Shown one piece after another: positions 60,584 to 64,000 of a stretch of 64,000 bases of DNA. Position 1 is the first letter of the stretch. Each line of letters opens with the position of its first letter. Source of the stretch: Agromyces ramosus (GTDB lineage: Bacteria > Actinomycetota > Actinomycetes > Actinomycetales > Microbacteriaceae); the NCBI RefSeq assembly GCF_004216665.1, contig NZ_SGWY01000004.1, forward strand, positions 248,001 to 312,000, read 5' to 3'. Below the pieces are notes generated by a model. The model saw only the letters and a program-made list of their open reading frames with translations. It searched no databases and was not told where the DNA came from. Position numbers and translations under genes: made by a program.

Positions 60584-61480
60584 GTGCTCGCCAACTACCT
60601 GATCGGCCTCCGAGAAGGCCTCGAAGCCGGCCTCATCGTCGGCATCCTCGTCGCCTACCTCGGCAAGCTCGGGCGTCGCGACCTGCTCGGACGGCTCTGG
60701 GTGGGCATCGGCATCGCCGTCGCCGTCTCACTGGGCGTCGGCGCGCTCCTCACGTGGGGACCGTACGCGCTCACCTTCCAGGCGCAGGAGGTGCTGGGCG
60801 GCGCGCTCTCGCTCGTGGCCGTCGCCATGGTGACCTGGATGATCTTCTGGATGGGCACCCACGGCGCGGGCCTGTCGAAGGAGCTCCGCGGCCAGGTGGA
60901 TGCCGCGATCGACCGCTCCTGGATCGCGATCGTCGTGCTCGGCGCGCTGTCGGTGGGTCGCGAGGGCATCGAGACGGCGCTCTTCGTGTGGGCGAACGTC
61001 GCCGGCGGCAGCGACCCGGTGCTCGGCACCGTCGGCGCCGTGCTCGGCATCCTCACCGCGGTCGTCATCTCGTGGGGCATCTCCCGCGGGCTCGTGCGCT
61101 TCAACCTCTCGGTCTTCTTCACGTGGACCGGGCTGTTCCTCATCCTCGTGGCCGCGGGCGTGCTCGCCTACGGCATCGGCGACCTGCAGGAGGCATCTGT
61201 GATCCCCGGCTGGGGCACCCACGCATACAGCCTCACTGGCGTCGTCCCGCCCGGCAGCTGGATCGACACGGTGCTCGGCGGCATCTTCAACTTCACGCCC
61301 GAGCCGACGTGGGCCCAGGTGATCGGGTGGCTCGCCTACGTCATCGTGACGGTCGCGCTCTACCTGCGGCTGCTGCAGCGGCGGCGGTTCACGTCACGCG
61401 CGTCGGCCGTCCCGAGCGCGCCGGCGGCGACCGCGCCGGCCCCCGATCCCGCGGCGGCTCCCGCCGTCGCAGGCAACTGA
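60584..61480 (+). CDS. efeU: Ferrous/ferric iron permease FTR1 type
   Basis: A 298-residue inner-membrane protein with seven helices and the two iron-passage motifs of the FTR1/EfeU family: LREGLEAGLIVGIL (residues about 8-21) and VGREGIETALFVWANVAGG (about 120-140). Transports iron together with EfeO and EfeB. GTG is used as start; it is preceded by GGGAGACGC. The C-terminal 30 residues are an Ala/Pro tail. First gene of efeUOB under a DtxR-type box. Confidence 0.92.
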   Translation: MLANYLIGLREGLEAGLIVGILVAYLGKLGRRDLLGRLWVGIGIAVAVSLGVGALLTWGPYALTFQAQEVLGGALSLVAVAMVTWMIFWMGTHGAGLSKELRGQVDAAIDRSWIAIVVLGALSVGREGIETALFVWANVAGGSDPVLGTVGAVLGILTAVVISWGISRGLVRFNLSVFFTWTGLFLILVAAGVLAYGIGDLQEASVIPGWGTHAYSLTGVVPPGSWIDTVLGGIFNFTPEPTWAQVIGWLAYVIVTVALYLRLLQRRRFTSRASAVPSAPAATAPAPDPAAAPAVAGN

Positions 61481-61512
61481 CCACCCCCGACCCCCGACCC
61501 ATTGGAGCTCCG

Positions 61513-62736
61513 ATGACCCGACGTGCCCTCGCGGCATCCGCTGCCGTGACCGCACTGGCACTGGCCCTCACGGGCTGCGTCGCCAAAGCCGACCTCGCCT
61601 CGGCGATCCCCGTCGAGATCACCGACGACGGATGCGCCGTGGCCACCGCCACCGCGAGCGCCGGCGCCGTGACGTTCAGCCTCGCGAACGCCGGCAGCGA
61701 CGTGAACGAGTTCGAGATCCTCGCCGAGGACCAGCTCCGGATCGTCGGCGAGAAGGAGAACGTGACGCCGGGCCAGGAGGTCGAGTTCGTCGCCCAGCTC
61801 GCGCCGGGCACGTACTACACGGCCTGCAAGTTCCAGCAGGTCGGCGCCCCGATCGGGCTCGCCGAGTTCACCGTCACCGGTGAGGCCTCCGCCGTCTCGG
61901 ACGACGAGCAGGCCCTCGCCGACCAGGCCGTGACCGAGTACCTCGGCTACGTGCGCTCGCAGGCCGCCGAGCTGCTCCCCGCCGTGGAGGCGTTCGCCGC
62001 CGCCTACGCCGCCGGCGACGACGAGACGGCCCGGTCGCTGTTCGCCGCCACCCGCGTGCCCTACGAGCGCATCGAGCCCACGGCCGAGGCGTTCGGCGAC
62101 CTCGACCCGAAGATCGACTTCCGCGAGGTCGACGCCGTCGCCGACGGCCTCGACTGGACCGGCTTCCACCGCATCGAGAAGGACCTCTGGCCGCCGGCCG
62201 CGGGCGACCTCAACTCCGACGGCCAGGACGCCCTCGCGGACTGGGCCCCGTCCACCCACGAGGAGCGCCAGGCGTTCGCCGACGGCCTCGTCGCGGATGT
62301 CGCCGAGCTGCACGACCTCGTGACCGCCGACGACTTCTCGGTGTCGCTCGACGCGATCTCGAACGGCGCGATCGCGCTCCTCGACGAGGTCGCCGCCGGC
62401 AAGATCACCGGCGAGGAGGACTGGTGGTCGGGCACCGACCTCTCCGACTTCGCCGCGAACGTGCAGGGCGCGGGCGTCGCCTTCGGCGCCGTGCGCACGC
62501 TCGCCGAGTCGAAGGGCGACGACGGCGAGGCGCTCGCCGCGGAGATCGACGCGCAGTTCGCCGCCCTCGAGGCCGCGCTGAGCGAGTACGGCTCGCTCGA
62601 GTCGGGCTTCGTGAACTACGCCGAGCTCACCGATGCCGACAAGAAGGCCCTCTCCGACCAGGTCAACGCCCTGGCCGAGCCGCTGTCGCAGCTCACCCAC
62701 ACCGTGCTCGGCGTCGCGGAGCCGGAGGCCCGATGA
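61513..62736 (+). CDS. efeO: EfeO-type iron-binding lipoprotein (cupredoxin + M75 domains)
   Basis: A 407-residue exported lipoprotein. Lipobox ALTGC near residues 18-22, a cupredoxin-like domain (about 30-125), then the peptidase-M75-like domain with LDWTGFHRIEKDLWPPA carrying the HxxE metal motif (about residue 220), and a long helical C-terminus. Captures periplasmic (extracytoplasmic) iron for EfeU. TTGGAGCTCCG precedes the ATG. The stop overlaps the efeB start (ATGA). Confidence 0.9.
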   Translation: MTRRALAASAAVTALALALTGCVAKADLASAIPVEITDDGCAVATATASAGAVTFSLANAGSDVNEFEILAEDQLRIVGEKENVTPGQEVEFVAQLAPGTYYTACKFQQVGAPIGLAEFTVTGEASAVSDDEQALADQAVTEYLGYVRSQAAELLPAVEAFAAAYAAGDDETARSLFAATRVPYERIEPTAEAFGDLDPKIDFREVDAVADGLDWTGFHRIEKDLWPPAAGDLNSDGQDALADWAPSTHEERQAFADGLVADVAELHDLVTADDFSVSLDAISNGAIALLDEVAAGKITGEEDWWSGTDLSDFAANVQGAGVAFGAVRTLAESKGDDGEALAAEIDAQFAALEAALSEYGSLESGFVNYAELTDADKKALSDQVNALAEPLSQLTHTVLGVAEPEAR

Positions 62737-64000
62737 CCGAGCCGCGCCCCGCCGACAGGGTCAGCCGACGCGCCCTCCTCGGCCTCCTCGGGGCCGGGGC
62801 GGCCGGCGCCGCCGTCGGCGCGGCGGGAGCCGCGGGGGTCGCCGTCGCCGCCACCGGCACGATCGGCGCCGCGGGCGGGGGCGGCGGAGCATCCGCCTAC
62901 CCCTTCTTCGGCGCCCACCAGGCGGGCATCACGACCCCCGCCCAGGACCGCCTGCACTTCGCGGCCTTCGACGTGAGCTCCACGCTCGACCGGACGGGGC
63001 TCATCGAGCTGCTCACCGAGTGGACGGAGGCCGCGGCACGGCTGACCCAGGGCCTCGAGGTCGCCGAGGGCGGCGCCACGGGCGGCTCCGACTACGCCCC
63101 GCCGGTCGACACCGGTGAAGCGCTCGGCCTGCCGGCCAGCGGCCTCACGATCACGTTCGGCTTCGGTCCGGGGCTCTTCACGGATGCCTCCGGCGCCGAT
63201 CGCTTCGGCCTCGCCGCCCGTCGGCCGGCGGCCCTCGAGCCGCTCCCGCGATTCCAGGGCGACGCGCTGCAGCCCGAGCGCAGCGGCGGCGACCTCTGCA
63301 TCCAGGCCTGCGCCGACGACCCGCAGGTGGCCGTGCACGCGATCCGGAACCTCAGCCGGATCGCGTTCGGCCGCGCGAGCCTGCGATGGTCGCAGCTCGG
63401 CTTCGGCCGGACGTCGTCGACCTCGACCTCGCAGACGACCCCGCGCAACCTCTTCGGCTTCAAGGACGGCACCGCGAACCTCAAGGCCGAGGACGGGTCC
63501 CTGCTCGACGAGCAGGTCTGGGTGCAGGCCTCCGACAGCCCCGCATGGCTGGCGGGCGGCTCGTACCTCGTCGCCCGACGCATCCGCATGATCATCGAGA
63601 ACTGGGACCGCGTGCAGCTCGGCGAGCAGGAGATGCTCGTCGGCCGGTCGAAGGGCGAGGGGGCGCCGCTCTCGGGCGGCACCGAGTTCTCCGAGCCCGA
63701 CTTCGAGGCGACCGGGGTCGCCGACAAGCCCCTCATCGACACGAACGCGCACGTGCGCCTCGCGCACCACTCCTCGAACGGCGGGGCGCGGATGCTGCGG
63801 CGCGGCTACAACTTCGTCGACGGCAACGACGAGCTCGGCCGACTCGATGCCGGCCTGTTCTTCCTCTCGTTCCAGCGCACGCCGCAGCAGTTCATCGACG
63901 TGCAGACCAGCCTGGCCGCCGACGGGCTGAACGAGTACCTCAAGCACGTTGGCTCGGCGATCTTCGCGGTGCCCGGGGGCGTGCGCGAGGGCGAGTTCGT
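62733..64000 (+). CDS. efeB: EfeB-type DyP peroxidase (partial, runs off right edge)
   Basis: Visible 422 residues of a Tat-exported haem peroxidase: SRRALLGLLGAGAAGA is the twin-arginine signal, and the mature part begins near residue 48. DyP motifs include the distal Asp in NLFGFKDGTANL, QACADDPQVAVHAIRN, and the proximal haem-ligand His candidate in LAHHSSNGG; GLFFLSFQRTP is near the C-terminus. It oxidises Fe(II) or removes iron from haem for EfeU. Start overlaps the efeO stop, so coupled. The last residues are beyond the window. Confidence 0.92.
   Translation, partial: MTEPRPADRVSRRALLGLLGAGAAGAAVGAAGAAGVAVAATGTIGAAGGGGGASAYPFFGAHQAGITTPAQDRLHFAAFDVSSTLDRTGLIELLTEWTEAAARLTQGLEVAEGGATGGSDYAPPVDTGEALGLPASGLTITFGFGPGLFTDASGADRFGLAARRPAALEPLPRFQGDALQPERSGGDLCIQACADDPQVAVHAIRNLSRIAFGRASLRWSQLGFGRTSSTSTSQTTPRNLFGFKDGTANLKAEDGSLLDEQVWVQASDSPAWLAGGSYLVARRIRMIIENWDRVQLGEQEMLVGRSKGEGAPLSGGTEFSEPDFEATGVADKPLIDTNAHVRLAHHSSNGGARMLRRGYNFVDGNDELGRLDAGLFFLSFQRTPQQFIDVQTSLAADGLNEYLKHVGSAIFAVPGGVREGEF

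Overview
The window is very GC-rich DNA (about 70 percent or more by eye), densely packed with genes on both strands. Many starts are GTG, many promoters look leaderless, and there is no rRNA, phage, insertion sequence or CRISPR array. The gene content (DUF1653, DUF5655, DUF2255, SCO4848-like and septum-formation proteins, CtpE-type ATPase, DevR/DevS pair, EfeUOB) points to an actinobacterium. The very frequent GGATGCCG/CGGCATCC word fits Microbacteriaceae, perhaps near Agromyces; the family call is an inference.

Layout. 0-2.7 kb: a GH65 disaccharide phosphorylase (cut by the left edge) coupled to a beta-phosphoglucomutase-like HAD gene. 2.9-13.2 kb: tRNA-Leu(CAG) and housekeeping or repair genes (SRAP DNA-protein crosslink protein, YbaK deacylase, an SDR with a divergent TetR gene, a lipid kinase, a DUF892 protein, NAD(P)HX dehydratase). 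13.3-19.0 kb: a compact DevR/DevS (DosRS-like) dormancy module with two universal stress proteins, a PNPOx-like flavin protein and two membrane proteins. Four GGGACC-TTCG-NCCC type boxes sit in it, placed at the same distance from the predicted starts. 19-26.6 kb: an AlkA-like glycosylase, an HxlR regulator divergent from a luciferase-like/BBE-like double flavoprotein, a PfkB kinase pair, a cupin and a secreted ThuA protein. 26.7-31.4 kb: CtpE, a BadF-type kinase and a DUF1036 pair. 31.5-44.4 kb: ArsR/AHSA1 pair, PLP decarboxylase, two non-secreted NUC1 nuclease paralogs flanking an alkylsulfatase, AI-2E and CDF transporters, an aromatic-ring monooxygenase and an EamA exporter. 44.5-49.7 kb: MHS transporter, alcohol and 3-hydroxyacid dehydrogenases, DM13 protein and an OhrR-like MarR gene. 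49.7-50.4 kb: a gene-free mosaic of tandem repeats (17 copies of an 8-mer, then 7-mers, then more 8-mers, then a 54-bp duplication). 50.4-51.8 kb: a GIY-YIG (MUG113) protein and a charged unknown. 51.8-56.2 kb: an arsenic cluster with three arsenate-reductase domains (one fused to ArsR), an ArsO-like flavoprotein and a separate Cys-type ArsR, but no visible arsenite pump. 56.2-60.4 kb: DUF1349 protein, a BBE-like oxidase and oligopeptidase B. 60.5-64 kb: efeU-efeO-efeB (cut by the right edge) behind a DtxR/IdeR-type box.

The most rewarding observations are the evenly spaced DevR boxes, the over-represented GGATGCCG word (also used to build terminator hairpins and one palindrome that contains two mirrored stop codons), the arsenic cluster with two operator families, the double flavoprotein, and the repeat mosaic. 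All functional calls come from reading the sequence and knowledge of the families; no search was run.
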